A stretch of 64,000 nucleotides of DNA, taken from contig NZ_MLAQ01000001.1 of NCBI RefSeq assembly GCF_002272895.1, forward strand, positions 211,800 to 275,799, read 5' to 3'. The translations under genes were made by a program, and so were the position numbers. The notes below the pieces were generated by a model. It worked only from the letters and a program-made list of their open reading frames with translations. It ran no database searches and was not told the origin of the DNA. This DNA is from Helicobacter sp. 12S02232-10 (GTDB taxonomy: Bacteria > Campylobacterota > Campylobacteria > Campylobacterales > Helicobacteraceae). The first letter of the stretch is position 1, and every line of letters starts with the position of its first letter. Shown in pieces: positions 17,661 through 26,850 of this stretch.

Positions 17661-18296
17661 ATGTCTGCTAGAGAACTTATTATTAAACGTGCTGCTAAAG
17701 AAGTCAAAAGCAATATGAATATCAATCTGGGAATCGGGATGCCCACTTTGGTGGCAAATAATTTGCCTCAAGGGGTTAAAAATGTGATGTTTCAATCAGA
17801 AAACGGTATGCTTGGTATCGGACCCTACCCGCTTGCAAACGAAGTAGATCCTGATCTAATCAATGCAGGGAAAGAAACTGTAACCTCTATAAAAGGTGCA
17901 AGTTATTTTAACAGTGCTGAATCTTTTGGAATGATTCGAGGCGGACATATTGACTTAGCAATCTTAGGGGGTATGGAGGTTTCTGAAAATGGGGATTTAG
18001 CTAATTGGATGATTCCTAAAAAACTTGTTAAAGGAATGGGTGGCGCAATGGATCTAGTTCATGGAGCTAAAAAAGTTGTCGTCATTATGGAACACACCAA
18101 TAAAAATGGAGAAAGCAAAGTTAAGCCTAAATGTGATTTGCCTCTTACAGGTTGTGGTGTCGTCAATTTATTGATTACCGATCTTGGAGTTTTTGAATTT
18201 ATAGATTATGAAATGAGGCTCATCGAACTCCAAGAAGGCGTAAATCTTGAAGAGCTTAAAAGCAAAACTTTGGCAAATTTTAAGATTTGTCTTTAA
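17661..18296 (+). CDS. scoB: Succinyl-CoA:3-ketoacid CoA-transferase subunit B
   Basis: The beta subunit, carrying the catalytic glutamate: Glu47 in QSENGMLGIGP, which forms the enzyme-CoA thioester. It has 211 residues, with GGHIDLAILGGMEV and CDLPLTGCGVV typical of the family. The start codon immediately follows the scoA stop and its SD, GGGAGG, lies within the end of scoA, so the subunits are coupled in translation. Confidence 0.95.
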   Translation: MSARELIIKRAAKEVKSNMNINLGIGMPTLVANNLPQGVKNVMFQSENGMLGIGPYPLANEVDPDLINAGKETVTSIKGASYFNSAESFGMIRGGHIDLAILGGMEVSENGDLANWMIPKKLVKGMGGAMDLVHGAKKVVVIMEHTNKNGESKVKPKCDLPLTGCGVVNLLITDLGVFEFIDYEMRLIELQEGVNLEELKSKTLANFKICL

Positions 18297-18341
18297 AAAC
18301 TAGCATTTTGAAAGATTGGAATATTAAATGAAGGGTTTAAG

Positions 18342-19664
18342 ATGATTTCAAAAATTGCAGACAGTATGACAAAAATCGTAGTTAGATATTTGCCTCATCC
18401 GTTGATATTTGCGATTTTACTTACTTTCATTATGCTCATCATCAGTATTTTTTTACAACATTCTGTCATAAAAGTCATTCATATATGGGGAGATGGTTTT
18501 TTTAACCTTCTAACTTTTTCAATGCAAATGTCTTTGATTATCGTGAGTGGCTATGCTTTAGCAAGTTCAAGTTTAGTTTCTAATCTTTTAAAAAAAACAG
18601 CTTCTTTAGTAAAAACTCCACGAATGGCAGCATTTTTTGTCACACTCTTTGGACTCATCGCCTGCAGCATTAATTGGGGTTTTGGCTTGATTGTCGGAGC
18701 AATTTTTGCCAAAGAAATGGCAAGACAAGTTAAGGGCTGTGACTACGGCCTCTTGATTGCTTGTGCATATATAGGATTTTTAAGCTGGGGAGCGGGTTTT
18801 TCAGGTTCAATGCCATTGCTTGCAGCAACACCTGGTAACCCTGTAGAAAGCATCAGTAATGGCATAATTCCCTTAAGTCAAACTATTTTTACAAGCTATA
18901 ACGCTTTTGTCTTAATAGGACTCATTGTGGTTATGCCAATTGCAACTTACTATATGCTACCTAAAAACCCTATTCCGATTGATCCCAAACTTTTACAAGA
19001 AAAAGTACCCTATCAAGAAATTTCTAAAAACCTAACCAATCCTACTCCTGCTCAAAAACTAGAGAGTAGCAGGATTCTCTCTTTATTTGTCGTGCTTATC
19101 GGTATCATTTATCTTGGTGTATATATTTATGAAAATGGTTTTAATTTTACAATCAATACCATCAATTTGATTTTTATCATTTTGGGATTTGTTTTACATA
19201 AAACACCAATGGCTTATATGAATGCCGTTACTAAGGCCACTGCAAGCTGTGCAGGCATCATTATTCAATTTCCTTTTTATGCATCCATCGCATTATTAAT
19301 GGAAAAATCTGGTTTTGGCGAAATTATCACGCAATTTTTTATTCAAATTGCAAATAAGGACTCCTTTGCTCTCACAACTTTTATCAGTTCAGCAATTATT
19401 AATTTTGCCGTCCCAAGCGGTGGAGGACATTGGGTTATTCAAGGTCCTTTTATTATCGGGGCGGCAAAAGAAATTGGTGCGGATTTAGGCAAAGCCACAA
19501 TGGCAATTGCCTATGGAGAGCAATTTGCCAATATGATCCAACCTTTTTGGGCTATTCCAGCTTTGGCAATAGCAGGTCTCGGAGTGAGAGATATTATGGG
19601 GTTTTGTGTCACCGCTATGATTATTTCAGCCCCTATCTTTTTGGTCGCATTAATCTTATTTTAA
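18342..19664 (+). CDS. atoE: AtoE-type short-chain fatty acid / acetoacetate transporter
   Basis: A 440-residue inner-membrane permease with about ten or more hydrophobic spans, of the AtoE family (short-chain fatty acid symport). Recognisable parts are NWGFGLIVGAIFAKEMAR, the AVPSGGGHWVIQGPF motif near residue 353, and YGEQFANMIQPFWAIPALAI. It sits between scoB and bdhA, so acetoacetate is the probable substrate. AAGGG precedes the ATG. It pairs with a second, unrelated permease at the end of the operon. Confidence 0.92.
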   Translation: MISKIADSMTKIVVRYLPHPLIFAILLTFIMLIISIFLQHSVIKVIHIWGDGFFNLLTFSMQMSLIIVSGYALASSSLVSNLLKKTASLVKTPRMAAFFVTLFGLIACSINWGFGLIVGAIFAKEMARQVKGCDYGLLIACAYIGFLSWGAGFSGSMPLLAATPGNPVESISNGIIPLSQTIFTSYNAFVLIGLIVVMPIATYYMLPKNPIPIDPKLLQEKVPYQEISKNLTNPTPAQKLESSRILSLFVVLIGIIYLGVYIYENGFNFTINTINLIFIILGFVLHKTPMAYMNAVTKATASCAGIIIQFPFYASIALLMEKSGFGEIITQFFIQIANKDSFALTTFISSAIINFAVPSGGGHWVIQGPFIIGAAKEIGADLGKATMAIAYGEQFANMIQPFWAIPALAIAGLGVRDIMGFCVTAMIISAPIFLVALILF

Positions 19665-19673
19665 GGAATACGT

Positions 19674-20444
19674 ATGAAAAAAATCGCAATTATAACAGGT
19701 AGTGCCGGAGGCATTGGTTTAATAATAGCTAAAAAATTTTTAGCTAACGGATATAGCGTTGTTTTTTCGGATATTAACAAAGAGGGTTTGGAAAAAGCAA
19801 TCAACGAAGAAAAGCAAAAAGGTTTTGACTGTATCGGTATTAAATGCGATGTCACCAAAGAAGAAGAAATTAAAAATTTAATTTCTCAAGCAATGGAGCA
19901 TTACGGTCGAATTGATGTTTTGATCAATAATGCAGGATTACAGCACGTAGCCAATATAGAAGATTTTCCAACTGATAAGTTTGAATTTATGATAAAAATA
20001 ATGCTTACTGCGGCATTTATGGGTACAAAATATGTTTTCCCGATTATGAAAAATCAAAAATTTGGCAGGATTATCAATATGGCCTCTATCAATGGTGTTA
20101 TAGGGTTTGCCGGAAAATCAGCCTATAATAGCGCTAAACACGGACTTATCGGGCTTACAAAAGTAGTAGCACTAGAGGGTGCAACATATGGAATTACAGC
20201 AAATGCAATTTGTCCAGGTTATGTTGATACCCCACTTGTAAGAGGTCAAATGGCTGATTTAGCCAAAACAAGAGGTGTGAGTGTAGAAAAAGTGCTTGAT
20301 GAAGTTCTTTTCCCACTAATCCCTCAAAAAACGCTTATCGATATTAATGATATTGCTGAACTTGCACTATTTGTGGCTTCTGAACATGCCAAAAATATTA
20401 CAGGACAAAGTATGATTATTGATGGCGGATACACGGTTCAATAA
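19674..20444 (+). CDS. bdhA: 3-hydroxybutyrate dehydrogenase (SDR family)
   Basis: A 256-residue short-chain dehydrogenase. The NAD-binding TGSAGGIG is at residues 8-15 and NNAG at 85-88. The catalytic residues are Ser138, Tyr151 and Lys155 (YNSAKHG). An acidic Asp33 after beta-2 favours NAD over NADP. QHVANIEDFPTDKF and the C-terminal ITGQSMIIDGGYTVQ match bacterial D-3-hydroxybutyrate dehydrogenases, which interconvert 3-hydroxybutyrate and acetoacetate. Its place in an acetoacetate operon makes this assignment stronger than for a lone SDR. I do not recall an orthologue in the H. pylori locus. Confidence 0.87.
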   Translation: MKKIAIITGSAGGIGLIIAKKFLANGYSVVFSDINKEGLEKAINEEKQKGFDCIGIKCDVTKEEEIKNLISQAMEHYGRIDVLINNAGLQHVANIEDFPTDKFEFMIKIMLTAAFMGTKYVFPIMKNQKFGRIINMASINGVIGFAGKSAYNSAKHGLIGLTKVVALEGATYGITANAICPGYVDTPLVRGQMADLAKTRGVSVEKVLDEVLFPLIPQKTLIDINDIAELALFVASEHAKNITGQSMIIDGGYTVQ

Positions 20445-20466
20445 CTAAAATATCAGGAGGTGAAAA

Positions 20467-21750
20467 ATGTTGGGAATTCTTTTAGGACTTATTGTTATTA
20501 TGGTTTTAGCCTATTTGGGTTGGTCTATTATCTGGGTTGCACCAATTGCAGCAGGAGTCGTCGCTCTAAGCGGAGGACTCGATCTGCTTTCAAGCTATAC
20601 AGGTCCGTATATGAGTGGATTTGTAGGCTTTGCAAAAGATTGGTTCCCAGTCTTTATGCTTGGAGCAATCTTTGGAAAATTAATGGAAGCTACAAAGATG
20701 GCAAATTCTGTGGCTATAATGATTAGTAAAGCTGTCGGTAAAAAACAAGCTATTTTAGGTATATGGCTTGCTTCTGCCATTCTTACCTATGGAGGCGTGA
20801 GTCTTTTTGTGGTAGTATTTAGCGTTTATCCTTTAGCAATCTCTCTTTTTAGGGAAGCCGACATTCCTCGAAGATTAATTCCTGGCTCTATCGCCTTGGG
20901 TGCTTTCACCTTTACGATGGTGGCACTTCCTGGTACCCCTCAAATCCAAAACCTCATTCCTATTAAGTATTTTCACACTACCGCAATGGCAGCTCCAATA
21001 ATGGGAATTATCGCTTCAATTATTATGGCTGCGGGCGGGCATTTTTATTTGATCTATCGCGAAAAAAAACTCAAAGCAAATGGAGAGGTTTTTGATGAAC
21101 CTCAAACAAAAACAATCAAAGAAAAAAATCAAAAAATACCTTCTTTCTTTGTCTCCATTTTGCCTCTGATTGCAGTGGTTCTATCACTCAATCTAGCCAA
21201 AATTCCCATTATCCCTTCATTGCTTTTAGGTATTATCCTCATAATGATTTTAAGTTTTAAAGATTTCAAACAATTCATTGCCTCTATCAATGATGGTGCC
21301 AATAGTTCGCTGATTGCGATTATCAATACGAGTGCGGCAGTCGGATTTGGAAGTGTGATTAAGATTGTCCCCGGATTTGAACAACTCACGCATTTACTGA
21401 TGAATATCAAAGGAAGTCCTTTGATATCTGAAGCCATTGCCATCAATATTTTGGCAGGAGCAACAGGTTCAGCAAGTGGCGGGATGGGCATAGCACTAGA
21501 GGCACTTGGTGACAAATACTACCAAATTGCCATAGAAAACCATATGAATTTAGAGCTTTTTCACCGAGTTGCCTCAATTTCTTCAGGAGGTCTTGACGTT
21601 TTACCCCACAATGGAGCAGTTTTAACACTCCTTGCCGTAACGGGAATGACACATAGAAAAAGCTATTTAGATATTGCTGTTGTAGGTATTATATTGCCCC
21701 TAATTTCCTTAGCAGTGGTGATTCTTTTAAGTATGTTAGGATTTGCTTAA
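20467..21750 (+). CDS. GntP-family permease, probably for 3-hydroxybutyrate
   Basis: A 427-residue integral membrane protein of the GntP (gluconate:H+ symporter) superfamily with about twelve hydrophobic spans. Typical strings are FGKLMEATKMANSVA, LTYGGVSLFVVVFSVYPLA and GATGSASGGMGIALEAL. It follows bdhA after 22 bases with an excellent SD, AGGAGGTG. Members beside 3-hydroxybutyrate dehydrogenases are often annotated as hydroxybutyrate permeases, so this is the likely substrate; gluconate is unlikely because no gluconate kinase is present. It is the last gene of the operon. Confidence 0.82.
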   Translation: MLGILLGLIVIMVLAYLGWSIIWVAPIAAGVVALSGGLDLLSSYTGPYMSGFVGFAKDWFPVFMLGAIFGKLMEATKMANSVAIMISKAVGKKQAILGIWLASAILTYGGVSLFVVVFSVYPLAISLFREADIPRRLIPGSIALGAFTFTMVALPGTPQIQNLIPIKYFHTTAMAAPIMGIIASIIMAAGGHFYLIYREKKLKANGEVFDEPQTKTIKEKNQKIPSFFVSILPLIAVVLSLNLAKIPIIPSLLLGIILIMILSFKDFKQFIASINDGANSSLIAIINTSAAVGFGSVIKIVPGFEQLTHLLMNIKGSPLISEAIAINILAGATGSASGGMGIALEALGDKYYQIAIENHMNLELFHRVASISSGGLDVLPHNGAVLTLLAVTGMTHRKSYLDIAVVGIILPLISLAVVILLSMLGFA

Positions 21751-21814
21751 AAAGGAAGAAGTGTTGTAAAAACTTGATTTTCATAAATGCCTTTTCAAAA
21801 ATTATTTTATTCCT

Positions 21815-21829
21815 AAGGCTTCGCCTTTT
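21815..21829 (+). terminator. Probable terminator of the ketone-body operon
   Basis: A 5-bp GC-rich stem AAGGC/GCCTT with loop TTC followed by a run of T, 64 bases after the permease stop. The larger inverted repeat just downstream may reinforce it. Confidence 0.5.
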
Positions 21830-21876
21830 AAGGGACAAGGGGGCTTAAATTGAAAAGTTTGCCCCTTATGTCCCTT
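21830..21876. repeat. Imperfect 15-bp inverted repeat
   Basis: AAGGGACAAGGGGGC and GCCCCTTATGTCCCTT face each other across 16 bases. It could form a long RNA hairpin between the two convergent genes. It is close enough to act as a bidirectional terminator, although no T-run follows on the plus strand. Confidence 0.45.
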
Positions 21877-22075
21877 AACAACGCTGTACCCCCCCCCATC
21901 ACGCTTTTAAGAAAAAATCAAACCACAATTTTAACTTTTACATTAAAGCATTAGCAGATAAGAATAGGTTTTGGAAATTTGCATTTAAAAAGCGTGTAGT
22001 GGGCGATGTTCCGCAAGTTAGAACCCGCCCCCTCCTAAAGAAAAAATTTTAAAAAATAGAGATTTTTGTAAAAAA

Positions 22076-22438
22076 CTATTCTTTCTCATTTACCATTTTG
22101 ATGCCAAAACTTTCGAAATCTAAAATATTTTCATCAAGATAATAAATATTTTCTAATCCTGCTAGCACAAGCTCACTCCCATAAACTGAAGCAGTATGAC
22201 CACTATAACAATGCAAAAGGATTTTTTTATCCTCATTTTCTTGAGCAATTTTAGCAATCTTATCCAAATCAACCACATTTAAAGTTCCCTTGATATGCGC
22301 TTGGGCGTGATCATAAGGATGTCGTATGTCGATAATTAAATAATCTTCAGGTTGAAATCCATCTAAATATATGGGATTGGCATAGCTTTTATTGTGTTTG
22401 CCTAAAAGTTTTTTATTTCTAATTTTTTCTTGATTCAT
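22076..22438 (-). CDS. Single-domain rhodanese-like protein
   Basis: A 120-residue protein with one rhodanese domain. IIDIRHPYDHAQAHIKGTLNV is the typical first half and LLHCYSGHTAS carries the candidate catalytic Cys77. A sulfur-transfer or sulfur-carrier role in the cytosol is inferred. I chose the ATG at 22438 because GAGGA precedes it; an in-frame TTG at 22450 would add four residues. The active loop CYSGHT resembles that of stand-alone rhodaneses. Confidence 0.82.
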   Translation of the reverse strand: MNQEKIRNKKLLGKHNKSYANPIYLDGFQPEDYLIIDIRHPYDHAQAHIKGTLNVVDLDKIAKIAQENEDKKILLHCYSGHTASVYGSELVLAGLENIYYLDENILDFESFGIKMVNEKE

Positions 22439-22472
22439 TTTAATCCTCAATCAAATAATCTTTTTGTTATTT

Positions 22473-22478
22473 TATAAT
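22473..22478 (+). promoter_or_regulatory. Candidate -10 box of the dld operon
   Basis: TATAAT in TTTTATAATGTTT, about 70 bases before the dld ATG. A second weaker candidate, TAAAAT at 22509-22514, lies nearer the gene. Confidence 0.4.
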
Positions 22479-22547
22479 GTTTTGATAAGAACTCTCTCTC
22501 AGATTTGGTAAAATTATGAAATTTTTTCAAATCAAGGTATTCCCATA

Positions 22548-25394
22548 ATGCAGGATTATGAATCGTTCAAACAAGAAGCCAAAGAATTTTTAGGAAAAAG
22601 GGTTTATGATGATTATTTAAGGAGATTTGTTTATGGCACGGACGCTTCATGCTATCGCTATATTCCCAAACTCATTATTAAAGCTCACAGCGAAAATGAG
22701 ATTGTAAAAATTTATACTCTCTGTGCAAAATACAACATTCCCCTCACATTTAGGGCTGCAGGCAGTTCTCTTTCAGGACAAGCGTGTTCAGAAAGTGTGC
22801 TTGTGATTACATCTCACCATTGGGAAGATATCAATATTTCAAAAAATGCAGAATTGATCAGACTTTCATGTGGCGTGATTGGTTCAAAAGCAAATGAAGC
22901 CCTCAAACCCTATGGAAAAAAAATAGGTCCCGACCCTGCTACACTCACAACAGCAATGATTGGAGGAATTTTATCAAACAATTCCAGCGGAATGTGCTGC
23001 GGAGTCAAGCAAAACAGCTATAACACGCTTGTCTCTTTGCGTATTATTTTATCTGATGGCACACTATTGGATACATCAGACAAAAAAAGTGTGGAAGAAT
23101 TTTTAAAAACTCATTCTCATCTCACGGAGGGACTCTTAAAATTAAGGGAAGAAATCTTAGCTGACAAAGAGCTTGAAAAATTGATTAGAAAAAAATATAA
23201 AATCAAAAATACCACCGGATATAGTTTGAATGCTTTGGTAGATTTTTCCGATCCAATTGAGATACTCAGTCATCTTTTTATCGGTTCTGAAGGTACCTTA
23301 GGCTTTATATCTGCTTGCGAATATGAATGCGTGCAAGATCTACCGCATAAAACCTGTGCGTTATTATTTTACAAAGATATGGAGAAAGCAGCAAAAGTTA
23401 TCAAAATTCTAGCTGGTTTAAATTCTATCATCTCTGCAGCCGAAGTGATGGATTATGCCTCCCTAAAAAGTGTTCAAAACTTCAAAGGCGTACCTGAAAT
23501 CATCTTTCAAATCCAACCAAATAACGCTTGCATTTTAATTCAAATAGAAAACAAGGATAAAGAAAATCTTTTAGAAAATGTAAATTTAATTCTTAGTGAA
23601 ATCTCACACATTCCGACAATTTTACCCATACAAAAAAGTAGCGATGAAAAAATTTACTCTTCTTGGTGGAAAATTCGTAAAGGACTACTTCCAATCGCAG
23701 CAAGCACTAGAAGAAAGGGAAGTTGTGTCATCACTGAAGACATTTGTTTTGAAATCGATCATTTTGGAGCAGGTGTGGCAATGATTGAAAATCTCTTTGA
23801 AAAATACGGCTTTAAAGACAATGGTATCATTTTTGGCCACGCTCTAAGCGGAAATATTCATTTTATTATCACCCCTATTTTAGACAATAAAACTGAGCGT
23901 AAAAATTTTGAAAACCTAATAGAAGAAATGGCTAAAAATGTAGCTGGTTTTGGCGGTTCTATAAAAGCTGAGCACGGAACCGGCAGAATGGTAGCCCCTT
24001 TTGTAGAGATTGAATGGGGCAAAAAAGCTTATGAGATCAATAAAAAAATCAAACATCTTTTTGATCCCAAAAATCTCCTTAATCCTGATGTTATTATCTC
24101 AAATGATCCCAAAATTCACGTTAAAAATCTAAAAAATGCCACTGAAATAGAAGATTATATAGATACTTGTATGGAATGCGGATTTTGTGAAAAAATTTGT
24201 CCCAGCAAAAATCTCACCCTAACCCCAAGACAACGCATCGCTCTCCATAGGGAAATCAAACGTCTTGAAAATAGTGCTCTTGAGGGAAATATCAAAGATA
24301 TGCAACTCCTCAAAGAGCTTCAAAGGGGTTATAAATATTTTAGCGATGAAACTTGTGCTGCGTGCAATATGTGCGCGACATTATGCCCACTTGAAATTCC
24401 GGTGGGTTCTCTTGCCTTAAACTCTAGAAAAGAAAATGCAAAAGGTTTTAGAGAAGTTCTTGCCCAAAAAATCCTAAATCATATGAAAAACACAACATCA
24501 TTAGCAAGATTTGGTTTAGTTTCTGCAAAAACAACTTCTGATGTATTTGGTGAAAAAACCTTACAAAACTTGAGTTCAAAAATTAGAAATTTTACTTCCA
24601 TTTTTCCTCAAATTCCAAAAAATCTACCCCAAAAAAATAATTACAAGCTCTCTAACAAACTCGCTTGCAAAGAAAATTCCCAAGTTATTTATTTTACTAC
24701 CTGCATCAATCGCACTTTTGCACCTTCAAAACATATGCCCGATCAAAAAAGTATTCAAGAAACTTTTGAATCTCTTTGTAAAAAGGCAAATATCAGTGTC
24801 ATCTATCCTGAAAAAATCCATTCTCTATGTTGCGGCAAAGCCTTTGTAGACTATAAAAAACTTTCAGTTCAAAATACAACCAAAAACTATGCAATGCTCA
24901 AAACCCTATCTCAAAATGGAAAAATTCCCATTGTGCTTGACCATACCGCTTGCAGTATGCATCTACTTGAACAATTCAAAGATTCAGAACTTAAAATTTA
25001 TGACTTAAGTGTCTATATAGATAATTTTTTGATCCCTTATTTGCATTTCGCACCTATTTTAGAAAATATTGGGCTTTACACGATGTGTGCAGGAAAAAAA
25101 GCTAATCAAGACAACTTGATGTTCTCTCTAGCTAAACGTTGTACAAAAGGAGAGATTTTTATACATAAAGACACAGGATGTTGTGGTTTTGCCGGGAATA
25201 AAGGTTTTTTTACTCCCGAACTTAACGCTGCTGCCTTGGAAGATTTTTCAAAATTTTATTCCGACAAAAATGTAAAACAAGGATTTAGCAGCTCAAGTAC
25301 TTGCGAAATCGGGTTGAGCGATAAAACAGGATTTTCGTGGCAACACATTGCTTATCTCATAGACTCCTGCACTACCTCAAGGGAGATTTCTTGA
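22548..25394 (+). CDS. dld: D-lactate dehydrogenase, FAD and Fe-S, quinone-linked (HP1222-like)
   Basis: A 948-residue fusion protein, the same length as I recall for H. pylori HP1222. An FAD-binding type 4 domain comes first (TFRAAGSSLSGQ, GGILSNNSSGM). An FAD-oxidase C-terminal domain follows (IFGHALSGNIHF, KAEHGTGRMVAP), then two ferredoxin-type clusters CMECGFCEKICP (about 541) and CAACNMCATLCP (about 603). The last part is a heterodisulfide-reductase-like region with CCG motifs (CCGKAF about 762, CCGFAGN about 877). It oxidises D-lactate and feeds electrons to the membrane quinone pool. Glycolate is an alternative substrate. uppS starts inside its stop codon. Confidence 0.88.
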   Translation: MQDYESFKQEAKEFLGKRVYDDYLRRFVYGTDASCYRYIPKLIIKAHSENEIVKIYTLCAKYNIPLTFRAAGSSLSGQACSESVLVITSHHWEDINISKNAELIRLSCGVIGSKANEALKPYGKKIGPDPATLTTAMIGGILSNNSSGMCCGVKQNSYNTLVSLRIILSDGTLLDTSDKKSVEEFLKTHSHLTEGLLKLREEILADKELEKLIRKKYKIKNTTGYSLNALVDFSDPIEILSHLFIGSEGTLGFISACEYECVQDLPHKTCALLFYKDMEKAAKVIKILAGLNSIISAAEVMDYASLKSVQNFKGVPEIIFQIQPNNACILIQIENKDKENLLENVNLILSEISHIPTILPIQKSSDEKIYSSWWKIRKGLLPIAASTRRKGSCVITEDICFEIDHFGAGVAMIENLFEKYGFKDNGIIFGHALSGNIHFIITPILDNKTERKNFENLIEEMAKNVAGFGGSIKAEHGTGRMVAPFVEIEWGKKAYEINKKIKHLFDPKNLLNPDVIISNDPKIHVKNLKNATEIEDYIDTCMECGFCEKICPSKNLTLTPRQRIALHREIKRLENSALEGNIKDMQLLKELQRGYKYFSDETCAACNMCATLCPLEIPVGSLALNSRKENAKGFREVLAQKILNHMKNTTSLARFGLVSAKTTSDVFGEKTLQNLSSKIRNFTSIFPQIPKNLPQKNNYKLSNKLACKENSQVIYFTTCINRTFAPSKHMPDQKSIQETFESLCKKANISVIYPEKIHSLCCGKAFVDYKKLSVQNTTKNYAMLKTLSQNGKIPIVLDHTACSMHLLEQFKDSELKIYDLSVYIDNFLIPYLHFAPILENIGLYTMCAGKKANQDNLMFSLAKRCTKGEIFIHKDTGCCGFAGNKGFFTPELNAAALEDFSKFYSDKNVKQGFSSSSTCEIGLSDKTGFSWQHIAYLIDSCTTSREIS

Positions 25395-26080
25395 GTATAT
25401 TAAAACATTTAGCAATCATAATGGACGGAAATGGCAGGTGGGCAAAACAAAAAGGTAAAATACGAACTCAAGGACATAAAGAGGGCATCAATACACTCAG
25501 AGAAATCACAACTTGGTGTGCAAAAAATAATATTGCTTACTTAACTCTTTATGCTTTTTCAACCGAGAATTGGAATCGTCCAAAAACTGAAGTTGATTTC
25601 TTGATGAAATTATTGGAAAAATATCTCATTCAGGAAAAACAAACCTATTTAGAAAACAATATCAGATTCAAAACCATAGGCAATATTGAAGCTTTTAACG
25701 AACCGCTCAAGCAGACAATTCAATCTCTTGAAGCAGATACTGCTACAAATTCATCCCTGACACAAATCCTTGCTCTAAACTATGGCTCACGAGATGAAAT
25801 CAAACGTGCGTGCGAAAAAATCATTCAAACCAAAGCTTATTCCAAAGAATCGGATATGGGCAGTCTCATACAATCCCATTTGGATACAAAAGACATCCCT
25901 GATGTTGATTTACTCATACGCACAGGCGGTGAAATGCGACTTTCAAATTTTTTACTTTGGCAGGCAAGTTATGCTGAGCTTTTTTTCCCCCCGATATTGT
26001 GGCCGGATTTTACTTCCGATGATCTTGCTAAAATTATTCAAGATTTTAAAAATAGAACCAGAAGATTCGGAGGGCTTTAA
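25391..26080 (+). CDS. uppS: Undecaprenyl diphosphate synthase
   Basis: A cis-prenyltransferase that makes the C55 lipid carrier for peptidoglycan and O-antigen. The start is taken as the TTG at 25391: it has GGGAG ten bases upstream, overlaps the dld TGA by three bases and gives a 229-residue protein of normal length. A longer frame from a GTG at 25337 would lie wholly inside dld. Conserved parts are IMDGNGRWA with the catalytic Asp at residue 11, STENWNRP, and RTGGEMRLSNFLLWQ near the C-terminus. The Met-Arg in GGEMRLSNF replaces the commoner Gly-Glu-x-Arg-x-Ser spacing only slightly. Confidence 0.94.
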   Translation: MSILKHLAIIMDGNGRWAKQKGKIRTQGHKEGINTLREITTWCAKNNIAYLTLYAFSTENWNRPKTEVDFLMKLLEKYLIQEKQTYLENNIRFKTIGNIEAFNEPLKQTIQSLEADTATNSSLTQILALNYGSRDEIKRACEKIIQTKAYSKESDMGSLIQSHLDTKDIPDVDLLIRTGGEMRLSNFLLWQASYAELFFPPILWPDFTSDDLAKIIQDFKNRTRRFGGL

Positions 26081-26145
26081 TATCAAATCAAAATTGTTTG
26101 TGATAAGATTCATTCAGCACTAAAATAGAAAAAACGGAAAAAATA

Positions 26146-26850
26146 ATGGAACCTTCGCAAGCTCACTTAGTCTCTATTAATCATTTAAGTAAAAGCTATG
26201 GAAATTCACTTGTTTTAGATGATATCACTCTTTCTCTACCAAATAAAAAAATCATCGGACTACTCGGACCAAATGGAGCAGGTAAAACCACTTTTATCAA
26301 GATTCTAGCCAACCTTTTGACCCAATATCAAGGAGAAATTCTTATCAATGGACATAAACCCGGAATTGAAAGCAAAAAAGTAACCTCTTATCTTCCTGAT
26401 GTAAATTTTTTAGATGAGAGTTGGAATGCTTTAAAAGCCGTTGATTTTTATGAAGATTTTTTTAAAGATTTTGAAAAACAAAAGGCTCTTTTCCTATTGG
26501 AAAAATTTCAAATTCCTCTGCAAAAAAGATTCAAAATCCTCTCTAAAGGTACAAAAGAAAAACTCCAACTAATCCTAACACTTTCACGAGAAGCCAAACT
26601 CTATTTATTTGATGAACCCATTGCAGGAGTGGATCCTTTAGCACGCCAAGAAGTTTTTGATTTGATTTTACAAAACCGTGCTTTGGATTCAAGTGTCATC
26701 ATTTCAACTCATTTAGTTTATGATGTAGAAAAATACCTTGATTTATGTATTTTTATCAAAAATGGCAAAATCATTCGATTTGGAAATGTAGAAGATGTTC
26801 GAAATGGTTTTGGCAATCTTGAAAATGCCTTTAAGGAGATTTTTAAATGA
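26146..26850 (+). CDS. ABC transporter ATP-binding protein
   Basis: A 234-residue ATPase. Walker A GPNGAGKTT is at residues 41-49 and Walker B LYLFDEP near 153-159, with the switch His in STHLVYD. The signature motif is LSKGTKEKL instead of LSGGQ, as in the YtrB/YhcG/CcmA-like exporter group. It overlaps the permease gene by four bases (ATGA), so the two form one transporter, probably a homodimer of each. A similar ATPase follows uppS in H. pylori. Substrate unknown. Confidence 0.88.
   Translation: MEPSQAHLVSINHLSKSYGNSLVLDDITLSLPNKKIIGLLGPNGAGKTTFIKILANLLTQYQGEILINGHKPGIESKKVTSYLPDVNFLDESWNALKAVDFYEDFFKDFEKQKALFLLEKFQIPLQKRFKILSKGTKEKLQLILTLSREAKLYLFDEPIAGVDPLARQEVFDLILQNRALDSSVIISTHLVYDVEKYLDLCIFIKNGKIIRFGNVEDVRNGFGNLENAFKEIFK

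Larger units (their letters stand above)
21751..22075. other. GC-richer non-coding island with hairpins and a C9 tract
   Basis: These 325 bases lie between the convergent GntP-permease and rhodanese genes. They hold a small hairpin AAGGC-TTC-GCCTT (21815-21827) followed by T4, which is likely the operon terminator. A larger imperfect inverted repeat (21830-21844 with 21861-21876) follows, then a C9 run (21889-21897). A third dyad around GGGCGATGTTC / GAACCCGCCC lies near 21988-22020. No reading frame is sustained on either strand. The patches of C and G runs differ from the surrounding AT-rich sequence. Confidence 0.5.

Noticed and set aside
25337-25390. Extended N-terminus of UppS starting at GTG 25337
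   Set aside because: It lies wholly inside dld and adds residues not seen in the family; TTG 25391 has a good SD.
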